Below are positions 23,467 through 34,978 of a stretch of 64,000 nucleotides of DNA, piece by piece. The stretch comes from Piezodorus guildinii. Taxonomy: Eukaryota > Arthropoda > Insecta > Hemiptera > Pentatomidae. The stretch spans positions 104,564,116 to 104,628,115 of the forward strand of contig CM041294.1 in assembly GCA_023052935.1 (NCBI GenBank), written 5' to 3'. The translations under genes were made by a program, and so were the position numbers. A model generated the notes under the pieces. The model saw only the letters and a program-made list of their open reading frames with translations. It was not told the DNA's origin and made no database searches. Position 1 is the stretch's first letter. Each line of letters begins with the position of its first letter.

Positions 23467-23957
23467 ATATTTATTTATTACAAAACAAAAAAATTATGAC
23501 ATAAAATTTAATTTGCCATCTGCATTTCCTTTGCAATAAGCAAATTTGTACACTGCTGAAGCAGAGGCTCATCACAGCAGAGTTCGTTAAGTGATCAGCA
23601 TATCTCTTGGCCACCGCCTGCGTCGTCGGGGTGGGCTGTAAGGATTCGTAGAGCATTTTAATGTTTCTGTAAGAGGGTTGGTGTTGTATTTTAGTCTTTG
23701 GTGGAAGTTATTGTATTGTTCTGTAGCAGTGGCTGAAATTGTCGAAATGTTTAAGTCATTATGTATAACGTCATTTGTTACGTAGAACGGTGCGTCCACT
23801 ATTTTGCGCAGCACTTTCTACTGAAAAGACTGTATTCTTTGGATACTTGATGGTTTAGCAGAGCCCCATAGTTCTATCCCGTATGTCTAGATTGGTTTTA
23901 GGAAAACTTTGTAAAGAGTTAGTTTGTTGGTTAATGATAATTTAGAGCGTCTGTCAA
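23467..23957 (-). pseudogene. 5'-truncated Jockey-type LINE fragment (third subfamily)
   Basis: The minus strand encodes LRKIVDAPFYVTNDVIHNDL then NFHQRLKYNTNPLTE and PPRRRRRWPRDML, the Jockey RT C-terminal end. Upstream sequence continues the homology (GLYGIELWG-like text at about 23840-23890) with stops. The 3' UTR runs to about 23467. The 5' limit is uncertain and no TSD was found. Confidence 0.82.
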
Positions 23958-24141
23958 CAGACGATACGGTCTGTTATCTAGATTACTTGACAGATGAGAA
24001 ATATAAAATTATAATAAATCGAATAACAAAAGGACCGTTTAACACAACAAACAAATAAACTGAACCAATTTTGGTCAATTGAACAATTCGTGTTTCTAAT
24101 TTTTGCCGATGATTAAACATAATTAGTTACATAAACATAAC

Positions 24142-24404
24142 AATATAAAGTTGGAGACTGATAATTAACTTCACCACTATTTTATGTTATCATGATGCAC
24201 TACGTTTTAGCTATAATGCCTGGTGCAAGAAAGTGCAAAGAAGGTGAATGGGTACTTACACCCAGAAGGCACAAGTCTGAATTCAATTCTTTTAAGATAA
24301 AAAATGTTCTTTGCACCAGAAAATGGCATTATAGTCGAAACGTAGTGCATCATAATTAAACAAAATAGTGATGAAGTTAATTATCAGCCTCCAACTTTAT
24401 ATTA
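24142..24404. mobile_element. Foldback (near-palindromic) element, arms about 80 bp
   Basis: The left arm (24142-24222: AATATAAAGTTGGAGACTG, then TGATGCACTACGTTTTAGC) is the near-perfect reverse complement of the right arm (24322-24404: GTCGAAACGTAGTGCATCA, then CAGCCTCCAACTTTATATT). A short spacer separates them. Each arm contains a small hairpin motif of the form GGCATTATAGTCGAAACG related to those at 41907, 42490 and 43180. Non-coding. A snapback DNA element or two inverted copies of one repeat are both possible. Confidence 0.8.
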
Positions 24405-24962
24405 AAAATAATGATAAACAGACGTTATAAAATAAACATAATATTATCTATCAAATTGCAATACGATGAAATCATAATTCCACAGTGATTAACTCTTAAT
24501 TAGTGAAAGTGTACATTTTTTAAAAACATACATGACAACACATTTAAATTACATCCATGCGAAGCAAAGGCCGGGTCACTATTTAATTTTATTACAGACT
24601 TTATATTACTACTGTCCTTAACCTAGAATTTGTTTTCTCCTATCATTATTTATTTACAGATTGAATTTCTATTTAACCTTTATTTTTTATATTTTAATAT
24701 TTAGTATACAGGAAATGTATGTTCTTGCATATTGCAGTCCTTTACACCTTCTTTCACCCCAGTAACACAGATAAATCGGATTATACGGCCGTATGCTCGC
24801 ACCCGAAGAGGGCGTCCACTGTATTTAATTTGTCAAAGCAGCAACCTGTGGGCCATCTCCCACTAACAACAAATCAAGAAATCTCTTATTCCTCTCATTT
24901 TACTGTACTTACAATGATTTAGATTTAATTTGCAGTCGTTATGCTTTGAATGTTACATTTTA
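24405..24962. other. AT-rich DNA, nothing assignable
   Basis: No feature that I can support. Confidence 0.4.
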
Positions 24963-25740
24963 CTTCCACTCACCTATATATGAAATATATAGTAAGGGAA
25001 AGTATTGCGATCGTGAAACGGAAATACACGTTTTAGAGTCCCCTGTGTCCAAAGTCTCGCATAAAGGTTTGTGTGTGTGTGGTAACTACCGGGCGAAAAC
25101 TAAAAGTGCTATGAAACTGAAATTTCATACTTAAGATAACTATACGCCCGAATATGTTACAGAATCTTTTTCATTAAAATCAGCTAAACCAGACGTGCTA
25201 CTTCACACCATGCATTTTGCACCTTTTTACGATTTACTCAAAAACGGCTCAAACGATTTTGATTAAACTCTATATATCGATGTAAAATTTGATAGGCTTT
25301 AATATGATGTAGGTTTCATTCTGATTGAAATAGTCTGACAGGGCTTTAATGCTGATATTTTAAATTCCTCTAAAGTAGCTTTAATTTTATAGATTTCAAA
25401 AAGTTTGGAACATCATCTGATTAGCATTGAAAAATAACGGGTAAATAGGGAAGTTGAGTGAATTTGATAAACAACTGAAGGAGAAAAGCGCAGACATATT
25501 TTTTTATCCAGGTTTTATGTTTTTGAACAAAAGAATAGTAATATAAATGTATAATATACCGTTGGATAGTTAAAGAGTTTAGAAAAAAATATTATCTAAT
25601 AAACGGAATTTTAAAGGTTAATGTATAATGATGAAAAGCCGATAAAACTAATAATATATATAACACCAGTTTCTATTGAAATTAAAAATAATTAATTCGT
25701 TCATTGAGGTAAATGAAAGTCGTGTGTTGCGCGCACCAGA
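24963..25740 (+). mobile_element. Family M repeat, copy M2 (near complete)
   Basis: Left end CTTCCACTCACC, then AGTAAGGGAAAGTATTGCG, a short TG seed, the middle signature CTCAAAAACGGCTCAAACG, AGTCTGACAGGGCTTTAATG, and the right end GAGGTAAATGAAAGTCGTG followed by TTGCGCGCACCAGA. The same order occurs at 47945-48698 and, reversed, at 34979-35875. No coding sequence. Confidence 0.82.
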
Positions 25741-26919
25741 TTTTTATACAATTAATTACCTTTGTAAATGAGTCATTCAGAAACAGATAAAATCCATTGT
25801 TTTCAAAGTAATACCTTTTTTTTTGTAATGAAATATTATTTTGGTCTTCAAAAAGAACACTCAGAGAGCTAACAGAATTTATTGCTTGAGTTTTCCGTGA
25901 GCTGTGACAATACCATAGCATTATACAAAAAAAAAAGTATAAAGAAAGAAAAAAGCTATTACGACACCTGAATGGAATCTGAATTAATGCGAAGCTGCTT
26001 TTGTTCCCGATCGGTCCAGAATGCTGGTAACTTTTTCTATGGCGAAATAAAAGTTCCTTTCCGGACTTATAAGAATGTGCTCCGCTTTTCCAAGAAGTTT
26101 GGGAAACCGCTGCCGTTAGTTTGTCTGAACGAGACATCGTTCCAAAGTTGTGAAAAATAATCCCAAACTGGGACGAGGCTGAATGAAGATTTATCGATTG
26201 GGCTGTTTGAGGGAGTGATGTTTCTCAGTTCACTCTGGTCATGTTTGCGGTCCGCGAGACTCTCAAACTTGAACAAATTACTGTCCTCGTTCTTCCCTAC
26301 ACCGTTCTATTGGCTTAAATAAGACTAATCCATTGTTTTTTTACAATGTTCTTTTCAGTTTTTAGATATTATTCATATGTACAACAGGTGTTTTAATAAT
26401 TCAAAAGAAAATTGAGCCCAGGTTTTTTTTAAAACAGTAGTGGAAAGTAAGGTATGTCACGTACGGACGGTGCTTTCTCATAAGGCATCATCGCTATTCA
26501 TACTGGAAATTTTGTTAACTTTCTGTGTAACGGATTATCTTTTTCTGAAATTGAAAATTATTAAATGACGAAAATGATTTTTTTTTTCCCTTCCATTTTG
26601 AGCAAGCAAAATACCAATTAAAGATAAGGAATCTCGGTTGAAATTGATGCATAAAAGCACCTTTACTAACCCTTCTTTTTAAATATGTAAACATTATTGA
26701 CCAATAAAACATGATTTTATAAACAATGAATGAACAAAATGAAGTTCAAATTGAAATATTGAATAACTTATTTTACAACCCAATATTGCGCATTTTGTAA
26801 TATTTATGAATTACGTATAATCAGTAGCCAGTAGGCACATGGGATAAACCTCAATAGTGTTTTAGTCTCTAAGGTGTGTACTATATCTGTATTACACCTT
26901 CGCAACATGTGTGCGTTTT
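25741..26919. other. Unassigned DNA
   Basis: A moderately GC-rich block at about 25970-26280 has short open frames on both strands, none recognisable. Otherwise AT-rich. Confidence 0.4.
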
Positions 26920-26932
26920 TCATAAACTACTT

Positions 26933-27186
26933 CCCACGGCAACCTGATGGCGAGGGGATCACGCCTCAATGTACCTCCGATGAGGTTCTCCTCACAGTAC
27001 CACATATATTGTTGGATTGCTTTTCCTTCGAAGCCGAGCGAAGAGGGATTGGTATGGAGAATGATATTGGGACAATATTACAAAATACCCAGGAGTCAGC
27101 CACTAAACTGATGAATTATCTAAAAGACACATCAATATTTTCCAAAATTAAAAAAAAAAAAAAAGTTCCTGTTTTTGATTTTTAAT

Positions 27187-27237
<51 letters not shown>

Positions 27238-27662
27238 ATTTTTTTATTTATTTATTATTATTTTTTTATTTATTTATTATTTTTTATTTAATTTTTTTTT
27301 TTTTGTATTCTTTTCTTATATGTAGTTATCTTATATAATTGTTTGTATTTAACTTAAAATATTATATCTGTATTATGTATGTTTTAGTGTATTATGTATT
27401 TTATTTTATTATGTATTATGTATTTTGTAATTAGTATATTTGTATGTATTATTTTCGTATTGTATGTATAATTTCGTATATTATGTATAATGTTTGTATT
27501 GTATTTTATTATTTATCATGTATGTATTATTATTAGTATATATGTATGTATTATTAGTATATATGTATGTATTATTACTTCTATTATATTGTATCTGCAT
27601 TATTAGTTTAGGGCTAAAATAACCTCCATGGTTGAAAAGCCTTTATGTTACAAATAAATAAA
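26933..27662 (+). mobile_element. 5'-truncated LINE end (I/R1/Jockey-like C-terminus) with 13-bp TSD
   Basis: Flanked by TCATAAACTACTT at 26920-26932 and 27663-27675. The start is open and reads EVLLTVPHILLDCFSFEAER, resembling the H-x4-C segment (VEHILLxCP) at the C-terminus of LINE ORF2 proteins, then SATKLMNYLKDTSIFSKI, a typical last segment. An A run (27150-27164) and a very AT-rich stretch with (TA)n follow. The end CCTCCATGGTTGAAAAGCC plus CAAATAAATAAA looks like a genuine LINE 3' terminus. The upstream cysteines of the C-terminal zinc motif appear partly lost. Clade assignment is tentative. Confidence 0.85.
27191..27600. repeat. (TA)n plus TATT/TGTATTAT low-complexity tract
   Basis: 42 bp of pure TA (27191-27232), then TTTATTTATTATT and repeated TATGTATTATT phrases to about 27600, lying inside the 3' part of the LINE end at 26933-27662. 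Confidence 0.9.
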
Positions 27663-27675
27663 TCATAAACTACTT

Positions 27676-28097
27676 GACATAGCTCACTGATGACGTGATA
27701 ATGGCTCATATGTTTGACTCCCTATTATTTCAACTTATGAACTTAAAGATTTTCTTGGAAGGTAACATTATTGTTCAAATCAAATTCCATCTCAATATAC
27801 CGGAATTTTGACTGTTATTAACTTCGTACTTTTGTAAGAAACCATTTACTTCTTCTAGAAATTATGGAATGAAAAAATAAATAAATATGGTATTAAATTT
27901 GTCTACAAAGAAAAGTAAATGTATCTAATTTTCGTTTTTGATTTATTTGAGTTGAATAGATCAATTTATGTATTTTTAGCAATCTTATATGTTTGTGCAT
28001 CAGTAGTCAATTATAAAATTCATCTATTTGCAATGTTTCTTTTGGAGATCATTTTTCCTTTAAAATATTTCTCTATGAGCGGTGGAATAATATTTAT
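27676..28097. other. AT-rich DNA, nothing assignable
   Basis: An open frame at 27919-28155 (+) is phenylalanine/leucine-rich low-complexity sequence and is not convincing as a gene. Confidence 0.4.
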
Positions 28098-28290
28098 TGT
28101 TTTTGTTCGATTGTTTGTTTATTTATTTAACGTCACTTTACGCTACTATGGCTAATCGGACGATGCTACAGTGGGAGTCCTAAATTTTGTCTATCCAGGT
28201 TTTATTACGATAGGGATCTTTAACGAGTACCTGACATCGCACAGGCTCGGGACCACCTTTTAACGTCCCCTCCGAAGAACGGCGTAACTA
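28098..28290 (+). repeat. Dispersed repeat shared with the window's right edge
   Basis: The text from about 28133 (TTACGCTACTATGGCTAATC, GATGCTACAGTGGGAGTCCT, TCTATCCAGG) matches 63936-64000. Downstream is a GC-richer segment containing GGGATCTTTAACGAGTACC. Type unknown. Confidence 0.55.
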
Positions 28291-28917
28291 AGGATTTTTT
28301 ACTCCCATTTATGTTTCATTATATAATACTAAAATATATCAAATTCTGCAAACGCGACTGCAGTTAATGTTGTGCAATCTATCTTATGAAGAGAAGGTTC
28401 CAGAGCCGCCAATAGCTTCATGTGTAGCAATAACCTAAAGGCCAAACAAGAGTTGGAGGAAGCGGAGATATGGCGAGTCCCTTTCCCCCGGGACGTCTTC
28501 CTGCAGAGCGGAGACGTTTCATATCGGGACTAAGGCAACAGCCATATCAAGGGGTTGCCAATTCCCGTCTCGATTGTCTGGTTCTATGGAAGTACCGAGC
28601 GGCGAAGTTCCATCAGAATAGGAGAATTTGTGTTTCATTTAACCATTTAGTATTGTAATTTCATTTATTGTAAAATTTGACTTAAAAGAGGCAAAGCTCT
28701 CGGTTCGTCCTTTAACTGTTGATCATGACCAAATTCCAAAAATTACCTGAAAGATGGCAAAATGTAATAGATCAAAATGGGTCATCTATAATTGATTAAG
28801 TATATTTACAAGAATCTAGAGTTTTTATTGTAATCACCTATAAAAAAAACATTACGAACTTATTTTACAAAACATAAATGGTCCCAAATATAATTGCGAT
28901 ATTTGTATATATATGCG
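28291..28917. other. Unassigned DNA with a GC-richer block
   Basis: 28380-28640 is less AT-rich and has a short open frame (28470-28658) without recognisable features. Confidence 0.35.
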
Positions 28918-28923
28918 CGTATT

Positions 28924-28997
<74 letters not shown>
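28924..28997. repeat. Compound (TG)n(TA)n microsatellite
   Basis: About 18 bp of TG directly followed by about 55 bp of TA. Confidence 0.95.
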
Positions 28998-29001
<4 letters not shown>

Positions 29002-29489
29002 CTTCCCTTTCTACATTTAAATTCCTTCTTTTCCAGCACCTTCTAACATCCCAAAATGACGCTGCCTGACATATATTTTAAATATGAAATATATTTTTAT
29101 ATAATTTTTTTCCTTTGGTTCAATCTTTACAGTATTTGTTTAGTTTTTTATATCGTTATTTTTGTTACTAGAAGATTTCATTTCTTATATTTGTATTTTT
29201 TATTTTTATTTATGTTTTAATTGTATTATCTTTCATTAATTCTTGGTCTAATATAGATCCTTTATTATTTCAGAGTTAATGTTATTTTAAGAATACTAAG
29301 TATTAGTACAATGTTACTAATTATTTTTGTTTTATTTAATTTTTTCTTGTTTCTTTTTTAATTTGGATTCTGTTATCAACTCATATATTTCTCATTTTTT
29401 TCTAACATAAATTAGCTTCTGAAGATTGTTTTTATTTTATTTATTTTGTGTTGTATACGAATTCATCAATTATTGTAAATAGTAGCTAA
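28998..29489. other. T-rich DNA, nothing assignable
   Basis: T-rich low-complexity sequence (TTTTATTTATTT phrases). Confidence 0.4.
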
Positions 29490-29604
29490 TCATGTTCATC
29501 TTGTCTGTTGGCCAGACATATTGTATATTTAAACTGTACAAAGCTGTTATTCTAAAGGGACCCAGTCCCAGAATAAAAATTATTTTCTATCTATCTATCT
29601 ATTA

Positions 29605-29666
<62 letters not shown>
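29490..29666 (+). repeat. Retroelement-tail-like sequence with (CTAT)n and (TA)n
   Basis: TTGGCCAGACATATTGTATA through GGGACCCAGTCCCAGAATAA then TTTTCTATCTATCTATCTATT, then about 55 bp of TA. The unique part followed by a short tandem tail resembles a LINE or SINE 3' end, but I cannot name the parent. Confidence 0.5.
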
Positions 29667-29670
<4 letters not shown>

Positions 29671-29904
29671 TTATGTATAAAACTTACTCCTTCCCCTATA
29701 TCGTGGACCATATTTCCTAGAATCATACCTTTTGCCAAACGATTAACACACATTAAACCGTCAATCCCCTCCCTCGTAACCAAGTCTCGCCACTCTGACC
29801 TTTACATTTCTACACATAGAACAGCAATTTTTGATTCTTTTCTTGTCCGCTCTCTTATCTCTGGAATTTCCTACCTACTACGTCCTTCTCTGTCATAATT
29901 CAAG

Positions 29905-30008
29905 TCAGACGCCTCCGAGGAATATCAATAATCGAACAGGTTGCTATGATAGAAATTAGTGGATTAGAGTAAAGATGGAGTTTTTCATGTTAGGAGGATT
30001 GAATACCT
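29905..30008 (-). pseudogene. Short Jockey-type LINE fragment
   Basis: Matches the minus-strand fragment at 16259-16771 over the region around CGCCTC-GGAGG (encoding the PPRRL end) and ATTAGTGGATTAGAGT, GGAGTTTTTCATG. Truncated at both ends and non-coding. Confidence 0.65.
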
Positions 30009-30877
30009 AAAAATATAATGGGAATTTTCTGAAGACGTTTAGAGAAATATAAAGAGAAAAATGAGAAGAAAACCAATTATTTAAAAAGAAATTATGTGGC
30101 TTTCCAAGGTATTTCCACTCAGGAAAGGGCTTCATCAATTCGCAAACCAATCTTTTTCTTTTGTGAGCATTTTTTACTACCCTTTTTGGAGAGATCGATA
30201 CAACCATTTTCAGGCTGTAAAACATCCCTCAGGAAAAAAAGAGATTGTTGCTGCCAGATCCACATCCTTTAATTCAGATGGAACACAATTTTTTCTCCTC
30301 TCCTGGAAGGGCACACTGTCTTTTTTTTTCAACCCTTCTGACTCGAGGGCTGTTAGTTAATTGTCTAACTTCTCTTTTAATTGCTTTGAATAGGTCCTTA
30401 AAGGGAACAGTGACTATCACGAAAAGATTAGAGCGTTAATAGAATTAATATTGAATATTGAACCATCTCAATCCATTATTATGAATAAATAATTAATAAA
30501 TAAATAATGTATAAATAAACATATAATATCAATTGTAATAAGATATAAAAAGTAGGATATATTAGTTTAATAAAAACCTGAACACGTTCCCTCAGAATCA
30601 TATAACGAACCAGAGTGGCTTTATGCCGGATGAGAACAACCAGAGATGCTGACATGGAGTACCGGACGCTCCCTGTGCAATGGTGGCGATAGAGTTCGAT
30701 CCATAGCTAATTTTTGGGGGTAATCATCGAACATTTGGGATGCTTGTGAACAGTCTGGGATATTTAATTCACTTTTGGTTTATTATTTTAAATCGTGTAA
30801 TCGACACCCCCCCAACCCAAAAAAAAAAAATACTTCCCTTCCCTCTACAAAATTTAAGGAATGAGATTACATTTCAA
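30009..30877. other. Unassigned DNA
   Basis: A GC-richer block lies at about 30085-30360 with overlapping short open frames, none recognisable. Confidence 0.4.
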
Positions 30878-31475
30878 GATCCGCCGTACACAGTCCGCGG
30901 CTTTACTCCGAAACTACTCGGCCAATGTTTTTGAAATTAAGCCCAAAAATACTAAGACATCCAAAGATGATCCTGACACCTAGACGTTGATATCTGGCGA
31001 TTATTTTTAAAATTGCATCGGATTAAATATTATTTAATTCAATGAATCAGTTATTTTTGAAGATAGAGAAAAATATGTGCTGCGTTTTAGAATCAGTAAA
31101 GCGCGATATAAAAAAAAATAAAATAAAAAAAAAAAACGCTTGTTACTCCGTTATTTTCGAAGATAGAGTAAAATCTTTGTAGAGTTTCACAATGAGAACA
31201 CTACTAATAATTATCAAACAGAAAAAATTTTTACATATGTATAAGCTTATAACTCAGTTAATGTTGAAGATGGAAAAAAATATAAACAGAGTTTTAAAAT
31301 CAGTAAAGTGCGATAAACAGACGAAGAAAATTGATCTATATATTCAATTCACAAATTATAATAGATGTAATTCCACTAAAATTCGGTTATTATTAAAGAA
31401 AGAGAAAAATCGAAAATATTCTCGAGATCAAGAAACTGCGATGTACAAAGAAAGAAAAGAAAATTTAAATCTATA
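30878..31475 (+). repeat. Family E repeat, copy E2 (longest, at least four internal units)
   Basis: The head GTCCGCGGCTTTACTCCGAA matches E1. Units beginning near 31045, 31145, 31252 and 31378 each carry a version of TCAGTTATTTTTGAAGATAG followed by AAAAAT and a TTTTAGAATCAGTAAAGCGC-like phrase. An open frame at 31192-31512 runs through the last two units but is lysine-rich low-complexity sequence and probably incidental. Confidence 0.65.
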
Positions 31476-31639
31476 TGATCAGGCTGCAACACTAAAAGAC
31501 GTGATTCTTTGATAAATTATTATATTTATTGATAACAGAGAGAACAACAAGAGGTTCTGGAATCAGGAAATGTTATTTTAATTACTAGAATGAAAAAAAG
31601 TAAATAGTAAGGAAGTCTGAAGCAGTGATGATAAGCCGT

Positions 31640-31760
31640 GTTCTATTGCATTATTTATTGCTTTTCATATTCGTTAATTGATACATAAACTGTTACACCC
31701 TAATATAGTAATTTCAAAATAATAAACTATTATGTGATGGCTTGCAGCGGTTTTTAAATA
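31640..31760 (-). repeat. Family C repeat fragment, copy C1
   Basis: In reverse it reads CGCTGCAAGCC, TTTGAAATTACTATATTAGG and AAAAGCAATAAATAATGC. These match 51223-51350 and 32925-33010. Confidence 0.6.
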
Positions 31761-31798
31761 TTATTACTTAGATTTACCAAGGGTTTTTAATTTCCATT

Positions 31799-31955
31799 TT
31801 CCACCGAAAGGTAGGCTGAAGCGTCGATGGGAGGATTGCGTTAAGGCTGATCTCGGGAGCTTGGGCTTGACCGGCGAACATTGGACGAGTCTGTGTAGAC
31901 AGAATGTGGTGGTATCGGCATCGAACCTTCGGGTTCCGTAAGCCTATTAATATTA
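31799..31955 (+). mobile_element. 5'-truncated RTE-type LINE 3' fragment
   Basis: Same family as the copies at 18395 and 36357. It encodes KRRWEDCVKADLGSLGLTGE and SASNLRVP then TAA at 31939-31941, followed by ATTAATATTA-type tail sequence. An imperfect duplication TTTTAATTT(C/T)CATT at 31785-31798 and 31956-31969 (one mismatch) may be the TSD. It keeps the tryptophan codon (TGG) that is TAG in the 36357 copy. Confidence 0.88.
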
Positions 31956-31969
31956 TTTTAATTTTCATT

Positions 31970-32292
31970 AATAACAATTTTTTTTCAAAATGTGCCAGGC
32001 TTGTTTCATTATGATGTGAATTTGTTGAACCTCTCCTGAGAGAAGTGTATCGATACAAAATGTGAACTAAATCACAACCTAACAACATTTTTGTTTCTTA
32101 GTTGTTCCGATACCAGAAAAAAAGATCAGATATAAGTAGAATAATTTTACTAAAACGTATTAAATGTTGTGAGCGTAACTTAAAATGATAATAAAACAAA
32201 AACTATGAGCTAGAAAAATGATTTACCTTTGGTTCTAAACTAAACTAATGATAGGGGTCACTGGGAAACTATAAAAAAAAACTAGAGAGAGA
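31970..32292. other. AT-rich DNA, nothing assignable
   Basis: No feature that I can support. Confidence 0.4.
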
Positions 32293-32390
32293 GAAATGCT
32301 TTATTTATTTGGCAATGTTGCCCAAATACATCGGGTTACTTACATAATACGGCATACTGTATCAATCCCTTGGACATATTCACTTACATT
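32293..32390 (-). repeat. Retroelement 3'-end-like repeat, copy 2
   Basis: GAAATGCTTTATTTATTTGG, CCCAAATACATCGGGTTAC and ATACGGCATACTGTATCAAT parallel the segment at 22817-22915. Confidence 0.45.
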
Positions 32391-32924
32391 TTCAATTTTT
32401 TTATTTATCTTAATACAATTTTATAACATTTACAATTTTTTTTTTCTTCTAGCTATTTACATTATTTTATTTTATTTTTCTCTTCCACTATATTTGAAAT
32501 TTAAATCTCTGGGCGCACATTACATAATCAACACATAAAACTTCAGGCTGGCTGAATATATGTGGATGAACCCAAATGCAAATCCAGTTGAAATAATTGA
32601 AGAGTTTAAAGATTGTATGAACCATAAGCAACCAATTCTAACGTCCCTTTAAAGGAGGAATAAACACAGGAGAGCAAAAAAAGTCCTCAAAACAGTTTAA
32701 AATAGACACACAAGATATAGCAGTTTGTCTTTTTAAAAATTACTTATATCCATTTCTAAACTGCATCTGAAAATTACGTGGGTGAATACTTAATTTTTTG
32801 AAGGTCAACAAAAATCTATCTAGTGTTGTGATAGTCAATACACGAGTATCTTGAAACCTTGTTTCAACGTCCATGTAAGGAGTGTTGTCGAATATTGTCT
32901 TAAATAGTATCATATAAAAAAAAT
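32391..32924. other. AT-rich DNA, nothing assignable
   Basis: No feature that I can support. Confidence 0.4.
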
Positions 32925-33545
32925 AAAAAACGCAAATTATTACACAATGGTATGACAGTATATAGCTGTTTACAGGCAATTAACTATATATGAAAAGCGA
33001 ATAAATCAATGGGAAATGGCTCATGCTCTTCCAGTGGCGCGACAGGCCGTGTAGGCGCGTTGGTCAAGCTGAGTAATCTCCTGGGGGACTACAATCACGT
33101 TTCTCGATGTATTTTATAAGGTCATCATTCCCTACGACTAATTTTATCAGTGGCCACCATTTGGCTGACTGGTCTCACATACCCGGAGGAGAGACTGTGA
33201 GTGAATCCCCATTTAATTAATGCTTAAAAAGGTTCCTCCGAGACTGGGATTCGAACTCACTACCTTTAGCATGAAAGACTAGCGTCCTAGCCACTCAGCC
33301 ACGGGCTCCCCAAAGGCTCATGACTAAATTTAAAAAGTTATATCTCTTCTTTTTCTTAACCGGTTTCAATGATTTTTTTTTGTATGAAATTAAATTCTCT
33401 ATGGAAAAGCACTAATATGTGACGGACAGACATATTTGGTTTAATTTTTTATTCCGGTTCTACGTAAAATAAAACGTAAACCCTCTAATTTTAGGGGCCA
33501 GTTTTTTTGTTTTGTTTTTTTCGAATACAAAAATTTATTGTTGAA
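32925..33545 (+). repeat. Family C repeat, copy C2, interrupted by a SINE
   Basis: 32925-33025 (CGCAAATTATTAC, TATAGCTGTTTACAGGCAAT) and 33315-33545 (AACCGGTTTCAATGATTTTT, GGTTCTACGTAAAATAAAACG) together match the uninterrupted copy at 51223-51615. The gap is filled by the SINE at 33026-33314. Confidence 0.72.
33026..33314 (-). mobile_element. tRNA-derived SINE, family 2 (copy S2a) with 8-bp TSD
   Basis: The minus strand starts GGGGAGCCCGTGGCTGAGTG, with consensus box A TGGCTGAGTGG and box B GAGTTCGAATCCC, so the head is Ser/Leu-tRNA-like. A body shared with 49524-49798 follows (GTGAGACCAGTCAGCC, ending CACGGCCTGTCGCGCCACTG). Flanked by GGCTCATG at 33018-33025 and 33315-33322. Both promoter boxes are intact, so Pol III transcription is plausible. 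Confidence 0.9.
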
Positions 33546-34978
33546 AAAAATAAACCAAAATCATATAAATTTTCATATGAATGACATAAGTCTTATGTAC
33601 CCAAATTTAAATTTAAATCATGTTTGACGATAAAACATACTTATACGACGTAATATATTGATTTTACAGATAATGAGTTCCCAATTAAGAGAAGATAGAA
33701 CAAACACTCGGTGTTATTGAATATATCGGAAGTTTTATTCACCAGGTGGAATAGTTGAAATAGATAATTACAATTATCTACTGTTTTCTTATTTAGTATA
33801 GAATTTTCACACATCAACTAGTATAAAGATTGATAAATAAGTTAATCTAAGATATTTCAACAATTTAAGCATGATTTTTTAATTACTTCTTTAAACATAA
33901 TTCCCAACTATCAATCTAAAGTTAACTTCCTCTACCATATCACAACTGTTGAAATTATTTGAGTTAAAAAATAGCTCCGAAATCAATCTCGACACATGGG
34001 CTATGGTAAACAATTTACGGTGGGATAGATTAGATGGGAAACACCACCTGTTCACTAGTTTATTATAAGATAAGACTGTGAACCCATGTCGAAATATTCG
34101 CTCACTGGAACGTAGTTATCAGATTTTGCGAGATAAGGCATAATTATTACTGATATGAACACTTCTGAATAGAAACGCAATTTTTTAAAATTAATTAATA
34201 ATGCAAATAAAATAAAATATATATCTGAATATTGTAATATTCTTTCAATTTTCCATTCCAGTTATTCCTTAAAAGTCATCATTAAAATAACATACAATTA
34301 ACGTGCTCAATATTCACATGCGTTAACAGAGAAAAGTATTTATACAGAATATAAGATAATTTTAACTTAATATCTATATACTAAATATGTATAATCATAA
34401 TGTATATTTTAAAAATCATCATTATCCCATTTTTCTATTTTATAGCCCATGTTTAAAAATTAAGCAATAATAATCGACAATAATCTAGTTAAAATTGATT
34501 CATCTCAAAAAAGGAAAAGGAAACGAAGAAAATATATGAAAATGTTGAAGAAGAGATTTTTTTTGTGTAAAATAAGAATCAGTTTTAAATTTCTACTAAG
34601 GCAGGAAAATCTTATTACCTTAATAGATTTTTTTTCCCTTTTTAATTGAGGATTAAATAGAACTTGAAATTATTCTTTTCTACGTTTGAAATTAAATCTT
34701 ATCATTACATTTCAATTTTATCTATTTATGAAACGTTTCTTTAATAGTTTTAACAATTTTCGTTTACTCAAAATAAATAAATGTAAGTTTTAGGTGTTGT
34801 CATAAAAAAAAAAAAAAAAATGTATTTACTTATTCTGATGAACATTTTTATCAACACCCAATCGTGTAGTCCCCAGGATTTTATATCTCATTATTATGAA
34901 AATAAAAAACAAAATGTTTATTTACTTACTATACATAGCAGGGGCCAACTGGATTGAAGAGAAATAAAACAAAAAAAT
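33546..34978. other. AT-rich DNA, nothing assignable
   Basis: No open frame or repeat match that I can support. A short A run sits at 34804-34820. Confidence 0.4.
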
